Of a stretch of 64,000 bases of DNA, positions 34,170 to 46,270 are shown in pieces. The translations under genes were made by a program, and so were the position numbers. This DNA is from Okapia johnstoni (Eukaryota; Chordata; Mammalia; Artiodactyla; Giraffidae), in NCBI GenBank assembly GCA_024291935.2, contig CM044323.1, positions 56,830,140 to 56,894,139 on the forward strand, read 5' to 3'. Numbering within the stretch: position 1 is the stretch's first letter; each line of letters begins with the position of its first letter. Below the pieces are notes generated by a model, which did no database searches, had not been told where the DNA came from, and saw nothing but the letters and a program-made list of their open reading frames with translations.

Positions 34170-37100
34170 GTAAGTGTTTAGAGAACCTCAGAATTCCAGT
34201 GTTGGGAGGGACCATAGAAATTGGATCCAACCTACTCATTTTATAGATGGGCACACTGAGGATAGATGGGTGGGGAAGATCTCCTGGAGAAGGGAACGGC
34301 AATCTGCTCCAGTACTCTTGCTTGGAAAATTCCATGGATGGAGGAGACGCGGAGGCTACAGTCCATGGGATCGCAAAGAGTCGGACACGACTGAACGACT
34401 TCACTTTCGCTTTTCACTTTCACACTGAGGATAGGGGCTCAGAGATAGGCTGAGATAGGGTATTAAAGATAGGCTAGAACCCAGATCTTTTGACTCTTGC
34501 CTGGTCTTCTTTCTACGGTGTTGAGTCCCAATTCAATCAAACTGGAGAGACTTGATTTAAGCTTATTTCTACCCTGCTGCCTTTTGCTTGCATTTTATTT
34601 CTTAGGATTTCTTGAGACTACACTTAATTGAATGAGTTTCTGTATCTTTTCTAGGTGTATAGACCACTCATTTTTCACTGACAGTTTTAAATCCATCTAT
34701 GTTAAACTTTTTATGCACCTGAGGGGGGCGGAATTAGGCAATAATGAACTTGAAAATGATTTAAATAGATAATTTATGAAAGATCAGGTGGGTGCAGCTA
34801 CATAGGATTGTGTAATATTGAGAGATGATCAAGAAAATCCTGGGGCTCTTAGGAATTTTGTAATTTTGTGCGAAATCTCCTTCTACCTTTCCCTTTAAAG
34901 GACACTTATGGTGGCATTTAGGGCCCATGGTAATCCAGGCTAATCTCCTCGGCTCAAGGCCCTTAAGTTAATCACATCCGAAAAGACCCTTTTCCTAAAG
35001 GAGGTAATTGTAGGTTTCAGGAATTAGGACCATGGAGTGGCTGTTATCCAATCTACTACAGTATTTGTATAAAAAAAGAGAAAACTTCTGTCCCACACCC
35101 TCTCTCAGTCACCTAGGGACTGGGTGGGCTGTCCTGGGTGGGGGACATGCTTTCACCTTGGGGGAGCTGGGCTGCAGCATCTTCTGCCCCAGTCAGCCAC
35201 CACAGGATAGCTGGCTGCCAGCTGTGAGGATGACTGAGTGTGGCATCACCTGCTGGTGATCACTGCATTCGCTGCACTGATTTGAGCAACTGTAGCCCTT
35301 GAAGATGCCCAGGGATGAGTACTGTGAGCTTGAGGAGGGAATGAGCAATCAGAATCTGATTCCCCTTTCTCGTGCTCACCTCCAGGGAAGTTTTTATTTT
35401 ACACTGATGTCAGCCCAATGTCCACATCAAGGCAGGCTTCCTCCTCCTGGTTCTGTGTGGCTTCTGATATCTGGGCCTGTTCATTAATAATCACCAATTT
35501 ACTAACAATCAGCTTTAGTTATTTTTACTGCAAATAAGTGGGCCTCCAGAGTTAGACTGCCTGGGTTAAAATCCAACTCTGCCTCTCTTACCCTGGACAA
35601 AGGATTGAACTTCTTGTTCCTTCATTTTAATTTTTCACTTGAAAAACAGTAGTAATCATAGTATATAGGTACTATGATTTTTAAAAGATTTATTATTACT
35701 CTTTAAATATTTGGCTGAGATGGGTCTTGGTTGCTGTACTTGGGCTTTCTCTAGTTGCAGCAAGCAGGGGGCTACTCTCTAGTTGTGTTGTGCCAGCATA
35801 TCATGGCAGTGGCTTCTCTTGCTGTAGAGCACGGGCTCCAGGGTGCATGAGCTCAGTAGTTGCAGTGTGTGGGCACAGGCTTAGTTGCTCCTCAACATGT
35901 GGGTTCTTCCCAGACCAGGGATCAAACCCGTGTCCCCGGCATTGGCAGGCAGATTCCTAACCACTGGACCACCAGGGAAGCCAGGTGCTATGATTTTTTG
36001 AGGATTTGTGTAGATTAGAATTTAGAACAGTTATTGATAAATTTTAGCTATTATTACTCATGAGGTTTTTGGTAATTGTATACAATGTAATGCTATTAAT
36101 AGTTCAGGTGAGGATTTTGGCAGTCTTAGCTGACTCTCTTTTCTTTGGCTTTAGAGCAGAATTAAAAAAAAACGTTTATTTTGTCAAAAGCCAAGGGTCA
36201 CAGTTTAATCTTTTAATCAACAAGTTTAAATTCAGAAAAATCTATTTTGTTTTCTGTATTCAAAATTTTAGCATTCTACTTGGGAACATGGATATTTATA
36301 ATGGTTTATTTTTGTTCATTTCAAAGTCATTTTCTGTTCTGCTCACATTTTAGCATTTTCAGTTGTCCTTTACTCCTCGGTCTCCGGCTCCATAGCCAAT
36401 CCATCAGCAAATCCTTACCAGCTTTATCTTTCCTATGTGCTCAGTATCTGACTACTTCTGTCATCTCCTTTACTGTCACCCTGGTCTAAACCATCATCAT
36501 CTCCTGCCTGGATTATTTCAACAGCTTCCAAATTTGCCTCTTTGTTCCTGCCCCCATCTATTTTCCATACCATAGCCAGGGTGACCCTTTTTAGACTAAT
36601 TCAGATCATATCTCCTTTCTTCCAACCTTCCAAATCATTTCCTACCCCAGCATAGCATCCACCCTCACTCCTGCCCTGCCCCTTCTCTGATCTTGTTTCC
36701 TATCCCACTCCCTTCACTACTCTGCACTGCTGTTTTCCTGTTCCTATATACCATGAGCGTGTTCCTGCCCCAGGGCCCTTGCACTTGCTGTTTCCTCTAC
36801 CTAGAACCCTCCTCTCAGAGATACCCACATAGTTCATCCACCCACTTCATCCAAGGTTCTGCTCAAACTCAAGATAGTGCTCCATCCTGCCCCCTTCATA
36901 ACCCCCTTGCCTGACTTTTTCTTTCCGAGTCCTTACGAAAATCCAACATATGATAATTTCTTTACTGTCTGTCTTCTGCCAGTAAAGATTTTTGTCTGTT
37001 TGTTCACTTTTGTATCCTCAGCTGCTTAGAGCTGTGTGAATGGTAAGTAGGCCTTCGATGAATGTTGTTAAATGAATTAATCAGTGGACGAAGGCATGGA

Positions 37101-38157
37101 TGGATTTTAAGATTCTTTTACCAACTTTTCAAAGAGCATAGATATTAATATATCCTATAGTTGCAGAGTTCATTTTTTCCTTTATCAGTCCTCTGCATTT
37201 TTAGGATGTACAAAAAATTCTTCACAGTTTCATATTTGTGGTTAATTTACATCCTGCTGAAAGTAACTCATGAAATCCCTTCTGGGTTTCATCTTTCTAC
37301 TGCTTTTAAAAACAATTTCATGAAATCTTTAGAAGCTGCTAAAAATCTTCTTATTGATACTGACTGCTGTAAACTTTTCACTTAAAGGCAACTTTTTTGG
37401 GTTGGAGGTAATTTTGATAAATTTGCAACACTGGGCTTTTGGCAGATAGATTTTTGGGAGGCCGACTTGCTTCCTCCTCAGCTATCTGTGCCGGGCCTCC
37501 CCCTTCCCCTTTCTGGGGGCTGATTTGTACCTGCTCCTGCAGATCAACAGCAGTACCGAGAGATTCTGGCTCCATATCAGCTCAGATGCATCCCGCTTGG
37601 CCTTCATCTGGAAGTATGGTGGTGTCTATATGGATACAGATGTCATCTCCATAAGACCTATCCCTGAGGACAACTTTCTGGCTGCACAGAAATCTAAGTT
37701 CTCCAGTAATGGGGTGTTTGGATTCCTCCCCCACCACCCTTTCCTGTGGGAGTGCATGGAAAACTTTGTGGAAAATTACAATCCAAATATTTGGGGCCAC
37801 CAGGGTCCCGAATTGATGACGAGGCTTTTGAGAGTATGGTGCAAACTCAGAGACTTCCAGGAGGTGAGTGACCTCAAGTGTTTAAACTTCTCCTTCTTAC
37901 ACCCCCAAAGATTTTACCCCATCTCTTTTCAAGCCTGGCGGCGCTATTATGAAGTCTGGGATACAGAACCGAGCTTCAACGATTCCTATGCCCTCCATCT
38001 GTGGAACCACATGAACCAGGAAGGGAAGGCTGTGGTCAGAGGAAGTAACACACTGGTGGAAAATCTCTACCGTAAGCACTGTCCCAAGACTTACAGGGAC
38101 CTGCTTCAAGGTCCAGAGGGGTCAGTGACTAGGGAGCAGGGTCTAGGTAACAAATAA
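33759..38157 (+). CDS. A4GNT: A4GNT, alpha-1,4-N-acetylglucosaminyltransferase (2 coding exons)
   Basis: Coding parts 33759-34169 (137 codons) and 37543-38157 (204 codons plus TAA), phase-0 junction, total 341 residues; human A4GNT has 340. The enzyme is a Golgi type II membrane protein that adds alpha-1,4-linked GlcNAc to core-2 O-glycans, making the gland-mucous mucin glycan of stomach and duodenum. Visible: a short cytoplasmic N-terminus, a membrane anchor at about residues 5-25, the catalytic D-T-D (D-x-D metal/UDP-sugar motif) at residues 168-170 (37633-37641) inside W-K-Y-G-G-V-Y-M-D-T-D, and the C-terminal alpha-4-glycosyltransferase region with H-P-x-R-F-Y-P near residue 264. N-x-S/T sites include N-N-S and N-S-T in exon 2 and N-D-S in exon 3. 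ATG at 33759 is chosen because it aligns with the human start; the GTG two codons earlier is not used. No frameshift or stop is seen, so the gene appears functional. It could only be confused with A4GALT, which has a single coding exon. Confidence 0.95.
34180..34530 (-). repeat. MIR SINE, antisense, in A4GNT intron
   Basis: CCTACTCATTTTATAGATGG and CTAGAACCCAGATCTTTTGA flank a younger Bov insertion. Divergent. Confidence 0.55.
34266..34420 (+). repeat. Bov-A SINE, sense, in A4GNT intron
   Basis: GGGGAAGATCTCCTGGAGAA to CTTTTCACTTT between duplicated CACACTGAGGATAG (34252-34265 and 34421-34434). Confidence 0.9.
34531..35529. other. Single-copy A4GNT intron DNA
   Basis: No repeat or coding block recognised. 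The open frame at 35032-35259 shows nothing identifiable. Confidence 0.4.
35530..35682 (+). repeat. MIR SINE, sense, in A4GNT intron
   Basis: GTTAGACTGCCTGGGTTAAA followed by ATCCAACTCTGCCTCTCTTA, the MIR 5' half. Confidence 0.6.
35683..35982 (-). repeat. CHR-type SINE, long form, antisense, in A4GNT intron
   Basis: TTGGCTGAGATGGGTCTTGG to ACTGGACCACCAGGGAAGCC. The target-site duplication AGGTACTATGATTTTT (35667-35682) recurs as AGGTGCTATGATTTTT (35983-35998). Confidence 0.88.
35983..36349. other. A/T-rich A4GNT intron DNA
   Basis: No recognised feature. Confidence 0.35.
36350..37080 (+). repeat. L2 LINE 3' region, sense, in A4GNT intron
   Basis: ATCTCCTGCCTGGATTATTT, CCCAGGGCCCTTGCACTTGC, GTTCTGCTCAAACTC and TTGTTAAATGAATTAATC follow L2 order to its 3' end. 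Long and fairly complete for an L2 relic. Confidence 0.75.
37081..37542. other. 3' part of A4GNT intron
   Basis: Single-copy sequence leading into the polypyrimidine tract and acceptor at 37542. No other feature seen. Confidence 0.4.
37543..38157 (+). other. A4GNT: A4GNT last coding exon
   Basis: Acceptor CTGCTCCTGCAG ends at 37542; the first codon is ATC (Ile138). The exon encodes the D-x-D motif and all of the C-terminal domain, stopping at TAA 38155-38157. No AATAAA is clear before the L1 that begins near 38296, so the poly-A site is not placed. Confidence 0.88.
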
Positions 38158-38295
38158 GCCAAGGCTGGGTTGTTGGTGCAACCCTGCGGATTTAGCTACT
38201 TCCTGAAGTGCCAGGCTTTCACCTGATCTCCACTTCCCTGGAGTGCAGAGGCTCACCCACATATCAGTTACAGTCACAATTTTCCATGTCGTTTC

Positions 38296-38985
38296 ACCAA
38301 AAAACCATTAGAACTAATAAATGAATTCAGTAAGGTGACAAAATCAATACCCCAAAATCAGCTACATTTCTAACAACTAATAATGAACCATCAGAAAGAA
38401 AAAGAAAACAATTCTATTAACATTTGCATCAAAAAGAACAAAATACCTAGGAATAAATTTAACCAAGGATGTGAAAGGCCCACACATTGAAAACTTTAGG
38501 ACACTGATGAAGAAACTGAGGAAGATACAAGAAAACAGAAAGGTATCATATGCTCATGAAGGATGAATATTGTTAAAATGTCCATTCTACCCAAAGCAAT
38601 GTGCACACTGAAAGCAATTTATACCAAAATTCCAATGGCATTTTTCTCAGAAATAGAGCAAAGAATCCTGATATTTATGTGGGACAACAAAGGACCAGGA
38701 ATAGCCAAAGCAATCCTCAGAAAGGAGAACAGGTTGGAGGTATCTTGCTCCCTGACTTCAAACTGTATTTTGAAGCTACAGTAACCAGAATAATTGTGAG
38801 GTCAAAAACAGACCCACAGGCCAGAGGACCAGAAGAGAGAGCCCAGAAATAAACCTATGTGGATGTGGTCAGTTTATTTATAGCCAAAGTGTCAAGAACA
38901 TACAGCCGGGCAAGTGCAATCCCCTCAATAAACAACGCAAGGAAAACTGGACACCACACCAAAGAATGACACTGGACACAGTATA
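38296..38985 (+). mobile_element. L1 ORF2 C-terminal fragment, sense
   Basis: ACTAATAAATGAATTCAGTA, ATACCTAGGAATAAATTTAA and AAGGAGAACAGGTTGGAGGT are L1 ORF2 in order. Frames are broken. It starts 140 bp after the A4GNT stop codon. Confidence 0.75.
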
Positions 38986-39843
38986 CATTGCACATACCAT
39001 GGGCTAAAAATCTACACTTTTCCACATCAAGACCTTCTTTTCCTGGGTCCTCTGAAGATGGATTCACCTCAACCCCCACCAGCCCTCAACTCTTGGCAGT
39101 CAGTTACACACAAGAAGTTCTCCCCACCTTCCCTCACTTCACTTTTCCCTCACCTTTTTCTCCCCATGGGACCTCCCGGGGCGTGTCCTGAGAAAACTGT
39201 TCCTATCTGCATGGACACAGTGTCATATTGTCCTCAAGCTGAAACCTCAGCAGGTCCTAAGAAGACTGAGCATTGACAGCACTGACCTGTGGTATGCGGA
39301 AGCTGAACCCCTACTGGTGCTGAAGGAGGCTGAGCTCCTGCAGCAGAGCCAGATGAAAACTCTCACGTGCCCCCATTCACTGCTCCCTGCAGGCAGTGGC
39401 GGAATTGCAGGCCCCGCCTGTCAGTTGGGATGGGTGGACTGTGTCTACAATAAAAATCCCAAAGCCCATTGGTATACAAAATATACAAGTTTCTCTCTCA
39501 TGTAAAAGTAGTCTGAAAGTAGGCAGATCAGGGTGGATATGGTCACTGCAGTCATCAGGGACCCTGGCTTCTTGACTCTTTCTGCTTACCATTCTTAGTG
39601 TCCACAGCCCATGGTTCACACTGCAGCTTGGTCTCCAGCCCATCATTTCTGCATTTCAGGCAGCAGGATGAAGGAAAGAGGCAAGGTGCACTTTCCTTAT
39701 GTTATAAACTCTTCCTGCAACTTACCATGTAACACTTAATCTTACATCTCAGTGACCAGTATGTAGCTGCAAGAGAGGCTGGGACATTTAAGGAGGAAGA
39801 GAAAATAGGTGTTATGATAGGCAGCTGACAGTTTTACTACACG
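38986..39843. other. Single-copy non-coding DNA
   Basis: No repeat or exon recognised. Plus-strand open frames at 38988-39276 have no identifiable domain. Confidence 0.35.
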
Positions 39844-39931
39844 TTAAATTTACTTCTGTAAGATTAATTACAGAGTCTGGTGGAGCATTAAATTTACTTC
39901 TGTAAAATTAATTACAGAATCTGATAGAGCA
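39844..39931. repeat. 44-bp direct tandem duplication
   Basis: Two adjacent 44-bp units, 39844-39887 and 39888-39931, both starting TTAAATTTACTTCTGTAA and ending GAGCA, with four visible mismatches. Confidence 0.85.
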
Positions 39932-40112
39932 GGGGTCCCCAACCTCTGGGCTGTGGACGGGTATATCCTGTCAAATCATTGGTGGCATTAGATTGAAGTG
40001 CACTTGAATCTTCTGAAACCATCACCCTCCTCCCAACCCCTGGTCCGTGGAAGAATTGTCTTCCATGAAATCTGTCCCTGGTGACATATAGGTTGAGCAC
40101 AGCTGTGTTAGA
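39932..40112. mobile_element. Non-autonomous DNA transposon (hAT-like MITE)
   Basis: GGGGTCCCCAACCTCTGGGC at one end, with CCTGGTCCGTGGAAGAATTG and CTTCCATGAAATCTGTCCCT near the other: a mammalian short DNA transposon whose family name I do not assign. The same family is at 62553-62778. Confidence 0.55.
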
Positions 40113-40261
40113 GAATTGGCTGGGAAAAAAAGAGGCTTGATTTCTAGCCTTTAATTTGATACTCATTAAAGCATTCAGTCAGTAATATTAATTCTGTCTC
40201 TCTGTGTGCCAAGCACTGATTTAGATGCTGAAGATTCAGCTGGATCAAGCAGACAAGATCC

Positions 40262-40615
40262 TAAGTCAGCTTGGACTGCAATAACAAAGTACTATAGACT
40301 GAGTGGCTAAACAACAAAAATGTGTTTGTCACAGTTCTGGAGGCTGGGAAGCCCAAGATCAGGGTGCCAGCGTGGCTGAGCTCTAGAAAAGATCCTCTTC
40401 CAAGCGGGAGATAGCACATTTGTTGTTGAATCCTCACATGGTGGAAAGAGGCAAGGGAAATCTGTGGGGTCCCTTCCATAAGGGAACTAATTCCATCCAT
40501 GAGTGTTCTGCCCTCATGACCCAATTACCTCCCAAAGGTCCCACTTCCTAATATGATCACTTTGGGGTAGTAGGATTTCAACATGAATTTTGGGCGGATC
40601 ACATTCAGTCCATTG
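40262..40615 (-). repeat. MLT1 LTR (ERVL-MaLR), antisense, solo
   Basis: TAAGTCAGCTTGGACTGCAA to TTTCAACATGAATTTTGGGC and CATTCAGTCCATTG. Near full length. Confidence 0.8.
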
Positions 40616-41632
40616 GAGGTCCCCAGTACTTATATCTAATGACTGGCCATATCCCCCCTGGGATAGTCTCCTCTGCTCCTTAGGGTGTCTGCTATTCCCT
40701 TTTCTACCCCAGTTGTCTTAAAAAAGCAAATCACACATTCAAATTTTAAAAACAGCTGCCCCTTCTACAGTCACATAAAAATTTACTTCCTCTTCCTAGG
40801 AGGTATGAGAATTAATATTTCTTCCACAAATAGTCATCAATCAAGATTTTCTAGAAATTTTTTTGATAGTTTGCTTTAAAGAAAGCATAAATTTATGTTT
40901 TTCTCCAGATATAAAGTGATGGTGCTTTTCAAACTACATCCACCCATCCCCTTTCATTCTGATATTTCCCCCTTTGAGAATCACTGCTCTGACTGTCTTA
41001 CTAAAAAATAATCACAAGTCATGTCTCCTGCCTTAGCTTTGTTTATTCCCAGCTAATTGCTCTCGATTCTTAGGTCCAGTCAGATGCTAGAGTGAGACTT
41101 TGAGACCTGGTGCTACTCACCGTGGAGGCCCTCTGACCTGTGTCCCCAGAGTCCCTGCTGGGTTTCAGCTCACCTGCATGTCTCCACAGGCATGTCTCCT
41201 AGCACTAGCCCTTTGAGGGTGGAGCAAGGTCACACACTGAACCTAATTTCCACATCTGGAGAATGCATGACAAATGCATGACTAACGTTCCCAATCACTA
41301 GGGTTTTGAAAAGTTTGATTAGAAATATTTTCAATATTTCAAAAATATATGAACTGTTTTATATGATGGGACCAAATAGGTCAAGCTGAATGTCACATTT
41401 CTTTATGCTGGGCTGTGATTGTATGAATTCACTGTAGCAATATTGATAATTTGACGGTTATAGAGAGTTTTACCTGGCAGCAAGATTTTTTGATTGATAA
41501 GATGTCAGGCAGAAATTAATAATGTATTACTTAATAAATGCAGTTTGTTTAGTAGAAAAGAATATTTCAAAACTTGGTGGCAATGGGAAAAATGCATAGA
41601 CTAAAAGGTATGTGATTAAAAAGTAAGTACTA
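40616..41632. other. Single-copy non-coding DNA
   Basis: No gene or clear repeat. A weak hAT-like pair of ends (GGTGCTTTTCAAACTAC and TTTGAGAATCACTGCTCTGA) is at about 40920-40997. Confidence 0.35.
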
Positions 41633-41900
41633 GAGATGTAATGTACAACATGATGATTACAGCTAACACTGCTGTGTGAAACATAGGAAAGTTGTTAAGA
41701 GAGTAAATACTAGGAGTCTGCATCACAAGGAGAAATATTTTTTCCTTATTTCTTTTTATTGTATCTATATGAGAAGATGGATGTTAGTTGAAATATTGTG
41801 GTGTCATTTCACAATATATGTAAATCATGCTGTATACCTGAAAACTTATAGAGTGATAAATAACAATTATTTCTCAATAAAGCTGGAAAGAAAACATGGT
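41633..41900 (+). repeat. Old L1 3' UTR, sense
   Basis: GATGTAATGTACAACATGAT, GGATGTTAGTTGAAATATTG, and CTGTATACCTGAAAACTTAT to TCAATAAAGCTGG: an L1M-type 3' UTR. Confidence 0.65.
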
Positions 41901-42380
41901 GGTGAGGAGGGTACTGGGCAAAGTAAAAAGAGTAATGAGCCATCAGAAATGTGGATTCCAGATGACCCTGGATTCCTTCTGGCCTTTGGTGAATATATGC
42001 CACACATTTACATCATGATACATTTTGAAATTAGATCATACTAGTGTTTCCCCCATGTTAATTTTTCTTTTTTTCAAATCTGACACTCCTTCTTAGAATT
42101 TCAAACAATAAGATTGTATGGAGTAAAAGATTAAAGTCCCTTTTGTACCACTGTCAAGTTTGGTATGTCTCTCACTTTTCTCTGAATATATATCCATGCT
42201 ATTTGTAAATAGTTTCGGCCATAGTCTTCCAAGTATCCCTCACTATCAGCTTATCTGCCCTAACTTTTCTCTCCAGGACCTCCATGATGCAGCAACTAAT
42301 GTGTGAAGACTTGCCCCAGAGGGCTAATGACTGTGTGAGCATAATGGTTAAATATTTTGAATATCACCCCTGAATTTCTT
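41901..42380. other. Non-coding DNA
   Basis: No recognised feature. Confidence 0.3.
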
Positions 42381-43165
42381 ATATGTATGATTAAAAAACA
42401 TAAATGGATTCATATAATACATAGTATTATGTCAGTTATTTTTTAATTTAACAATGCATATGTCTTGGACACTTTTTTTCATTAACATAAGATATATTCT
42501 TCATAAGGACTGCAGAGTGTTTTATTGTAGGATATATCATAATCTATTTATTTAAAACCCAATTGGTGGACATTTAAGATGATTCTAATTTTAATCATAC
42601 AAGTGGTACTGTAGTTCTGATTACTACATTTTGAAGACTTTTAAAATTTGATATGTGCTGTCAAATTGTTTTCAAAAAGGCTCTTTGAAGTTGCTCATTT
42701 GCTCATCCTTCACCAGGCCAACATTCTACTTAATTTTAGCCAATATAATTGTTTAAAAATGTATCTAATTATTTTACTTTTGGTGAAGTTGAGTGTTTCA
42801 TATGTTTAATTGGTATATTTTATTATTCTGGTAGGCTGCAGTCCATGGGGTCTCTAAGAGTCAGACACGACTGAGTGAACTTAACTTTCACTTTTCACTT
42901 TCCTGCATTGGAGAAGGAAATGGCAACCCACTCCAGTGTTCTTGTCCTGGAGAATCCCAGGGATGGCGGAGCCTGGTGGGGTGCCATCTGTGGGGTCGCA
43001 CAGAGTCAAACACGACTTAAGTGACTTAGCAGCAGCAGCATTATTCTATGACTTGCCTAATCTTTTGTTCACTTTTCTATGGGATTGATTTTCTATTTCT
43101 TATTGATTTTTAACTGGTCTTTGTATATCATGGACACAAACATTTTATTATTTTGTTGCATTTTT
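42381..43165 (-). mobile_element. Old L1 ORF2 end/3' UTR, antisense, split by SINE
   Basis: GGTGGACATTTAAGATGATT, CATTTGCTCATCCTTCACCA and, after the SINE, TGATTTTTAACTGGTCTTTG, in antisense L1 order. Confidence 0.6.
42832..43040 (+). repeat. Bov-A dimer-like SINE, sense
   Basis: GTAGGCTGCAGTCCATGGGG, then a second unit from GAGAAGGAAATGGCAACCCA to GACTTAGCAGCAGCAGC. ATTATTCT on both sides is the likely target-site duplication. Confidence 0.85.
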
Positions 43166-43705
43166 TTCAATTTGTCTCAGCCTGCCCCACCCAGTGTTTG
43201 TTTCTAGACTCAGAGAGTGGGTCCTGGTTAAATTGATCCTGCATTGAATTCTGCAATAGAGGAGAGAGTTTTCCTGAGAAAAGAGGTCTTTCTCTAAGCG
43301 CACAGACTTCTTCAAAGTGATCTTTTTCAGGGAATGGGTTAGAGAGTAGGTAAGAGGTTCCCCCTCAGTTCCAGCCAATTCTTGATATGTGAGTGCAGGC
43401 TTTTTGGTGCCAGATCCTCAGATTTTTCAAGAAGAAACAAGCAAATCAGGTTTTTATGTAAATGTCCTTCTAACTATATGCCTGTCTATATATATTAATA
43501 CAGTGAGAACCCAACAGTACACCTTTGACCTCAAATCACCGCTGGGACCATCAGTGGTCAGCAGCCCAGCCCTGGGAGACCTGTCCCATACACACCAGAA
43601 GCCCTTTGAGAAATTGGGATCTGGGACCTGAGCTGGCTTCCAAAATGTGATGCCAGCAGTTGACAGCAGAGGGCACTCCAACTGTGGACTCCCTAGAGTC
43701 TTAAG
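43166..43705. other. Single-copy non-coding DNA
   Basis: No recognised feature. Confidence 0.3.
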
Positions 43706-43920
43706 TGGGCTTCCTTGGTGGCTCAGAGGTAAAGAATCCACCTGCCAATGCAGGAGATATAGGTTTGATCCCTGGGTGGGGAAGATCCCCTGGAGAAGGA
43801 AATGGCAATCCACTCCAGTATTCTTGCCTGGGAAATCCTATGGACAGAGAAGCCTGGTGGGTTACAGTCCCTGGGGTTGCAAAAGAGTCAGACACAACTT
43901 AACAATTACACAATAACAAC
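43706..43920 (+). repeat. Bov-tA SINE, sense
   Basis: GGGCTTCCTTGGTGGCTCAG to an (AAC)-like tail. Target-site duplication AGAGTCTTAAG (43695-43705)/AGAGTCTAAAG (43921-43931). Confidence 0.9.
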
Positions 43921-44485
43921 AGAGTCTAAAGTTGATCTTCAATCAGCAGACATGTCCCACTGACACATTTCCTGACACACCCCCAAGTGTAGGAAGGAGA
44001 CCGGTTGTGGTGGTGTCTATGCCTCTCAGAGAGTGGGTATCTGACACTGGCCTGAGGAAGTGGTGAGAGGCTACAGGGCAAAATGGAAACCACAGATATT
44101 GAGAAACTACCCTCTGTCCTCCCATTTTATAGTTATGGCCCAGCCACTCAGGGTGACAGGAGTGTCCCCTGGAGTAGCCGTCTAGGGCAGTCTCCTTTGG
44201 CCTGTTCCTATGTCTTGCATTGCATACCTGTTGTCACTTGTGCCACCACATCTGTGCTGTGGCACAGGGGACACAGCAGAGGTGACGGCTTCCTAGTGCT
44301 ACGTGATCTGGTGGGTCTTAGAACACAGCCTGCCTACCAGCAGGCACTCGGAAACTCTTGGTGGTATTGAATGTCAAACTGTGGCCCAATAAAGGGAGAG
44401 TGTGTGGGTTCCATGCATGGAAGGTCTTGGTCAGTTGAAGATGGAGTCTTTAGCTTTTGGCATTACTGAGAAGGTGGATCTGGGT
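43921..44485. other. Single-copy non-coding DNA
   Basis: GC-richer than its surroundings, with no splice-flanked coding block. The frame at 44083-44370 is unassigned. Confidence 0.3.
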
Positions 44486-44489
44486 GCAT

Positions 44490-44610
44490 GTCAAGTTCAT
44501 TTTCCCACAACAGCCCTGCAACAGATAGCACCCATTTCCACAGGGGGAAATTGAGGTTGGTGCAAATCACACACACATGTGCACACACACACGTGCGTGT
44601 GCACAGAGCT
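44490..44610 (-). repeat. MIR fragment and (CA)n run
   Basis: CATTTCCACAGGGGGAAATT is MIR-like antisense. The alternating CA/TG stretch at about 44571-44606 is a short microsatellite. Confidence 0.45.
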
Positions 44611-44757
44611 ACTTTTTGTATACTTCAGGGAATTGTATTGAGAAGCCTCCCAGCCCTCACAGTTGACTGAACTTGGGAAGACATGCTAGCGACTGCCAGG
44701 CCCATGGCTGAGACATTTTGACTAAGTTGGTTCTTATAATGACCCGCTAGGTAATTT

Positions 44758-44975
44758 GGCTTCCCAGGTGGTGCTAACGGTAAAGAACCTGCCTGCCAAT
44801 TCAGGAGACATAAGAGATGCAAGTTTGATCCCTGGGTGGGAAAGATCCCCTGGAGGAGGAAATGGCTACCCACTCCAGCATTCTTGCTTGGAGAATCCCA
44901 CGGACAGAGCAACCTGGCGGGCTACAGTCCATAGGATCGGAAAGAGTTGGACACGACCGAAGCAACTTAGCACGC
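44758..44975 (+). repeat. Bov-tA SINE, sense
   Basis: GGCTTCCCAGGTGGTGCTAA to GCAACTTAGCACGCAGG. Confidence 0.9.
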
Positions 44976-44984
44976 AGGTAGAGT

Positions 44985-45105
44985 TTATTTTCTCCATTTT
45001 ACAGAGAGGGTAAGTGACTTCCCAGGGTTACACAGCCTGGGAAGGTAGAATGTAAATGCGTCTTTGACTCCACAGTCTGAATTATTCTCTGCCTTCCTGC
45101 AGGAA
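44985..45105 (-). repeat. MIR SINE, antisense
   Basis: CTCCATTTTACAGAGAGGGT, then AAGTGACTTCCCAGGGTTAC. Well-preserved core. Confidence 0.7.
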
Positions 45106-45234
45106 GTCCTGGAGGGAAAAGGGTGCCCTGGCCAGGAAAGCATGGGAACAAGACTCCCCATAAGAGCTGGCGGCTCACAGATACTTCTACTTGGGCCTGG
45201 TCCCTGTCCACCATTTTTTTTTTTTTTTTTACAT

Positions 45235-45985
45235 TTAAAAAATTGTGGTAAAATGTATATGCCATAAATGTGCACTTACACATTTACAATTTACATTTAC
45301 ACATTTACAATTTTAGCCATTTTAATGTATACCATTCAATGGCATTAAGTACATTCATGTTGTGCAACCAGCTCCACCATCCACCTCTCTAATTTTTTCA
45401 TCATCCCAGACAGAAACTCTATATCCATTAGACAATAATTTCCATTCCCTCCTTCCCCTAGCCCTGGCAATCACCATACTACTTTCTGTTTCTATGAATT
45501 TGACTATTCTAGGTACATTATATAAGTGGAATCGTATCATCTATGTCCTTTTGTGCCTGACATTTCATTTAGCATAATGTTTTCATGATTCACTCATGTG
45601 GTAGCATGTATCAGAATTTCATTCCGTTTTAAGGACTTATATATACGTGTGTGTGTGCATATATGTGTGTATATATAACATTTTGTTTTCCATTTATTAA
45701 TGGACACTCTGGTTATTTCCATCTTTTGGCTATTGTGAATAATGTTTTTATGAACATGGGTGTACAAATATCTTTTTGAGTCTCTGCTTTTAATTCTTCA
45801 GTGTATATACACAGTAGAATTGCTGAATCATATGGTAATTCCGCATTTAATTTTTTGAGGAGTCACCATTTTCTTTTCCACAATGGCTATACCATTTTAC
45901 ACTCTCACAGGAGTGTACAGGGGTTCCAATTTCTCCACATTATTGCCAACACTTTTTCCCACGCAATTTTGTTTTGAATATCTCA
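45235..45985 (-). mobile_element. L1 3' region, antisense
   Basis: GGCATTAAGTACATTCATGT, TGGCTATTGTGAATAATGTT, GGTGTACAAATATCTTTTTG and CAATTTCTCCACATTATTGC. The 3' UTR to ORF2 end read in antisense. A poly-T run at 45214-45233 may be its tail. Confidence 0.75.
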
Positions 45986-46270
45986 TCACACAGCTTGGTA
46001 GCTGGAGTGGGAAGAAGGCTTAAAGGAAAAAAAAAAAAAAAACCAAAAATCCCCCAGAAATCCGAGTCTCAGTAAAACAACAAATGGCTATAGGAAGGGG
46101 TCAAAGACTGTTACCCCAAAACAGCTTATTATGGTCCTGGATTTCCCAACTGGATCCCCAGGGATGACCAGATGGTTGGGGGTTGGGGGGAGAGTGGTGG
46201 CCATCTGAACAGACCTGGGATTTACTCAAGGGACTAGCACGGGTTCGGATCAGAAACCAAGTGCTTGCGT

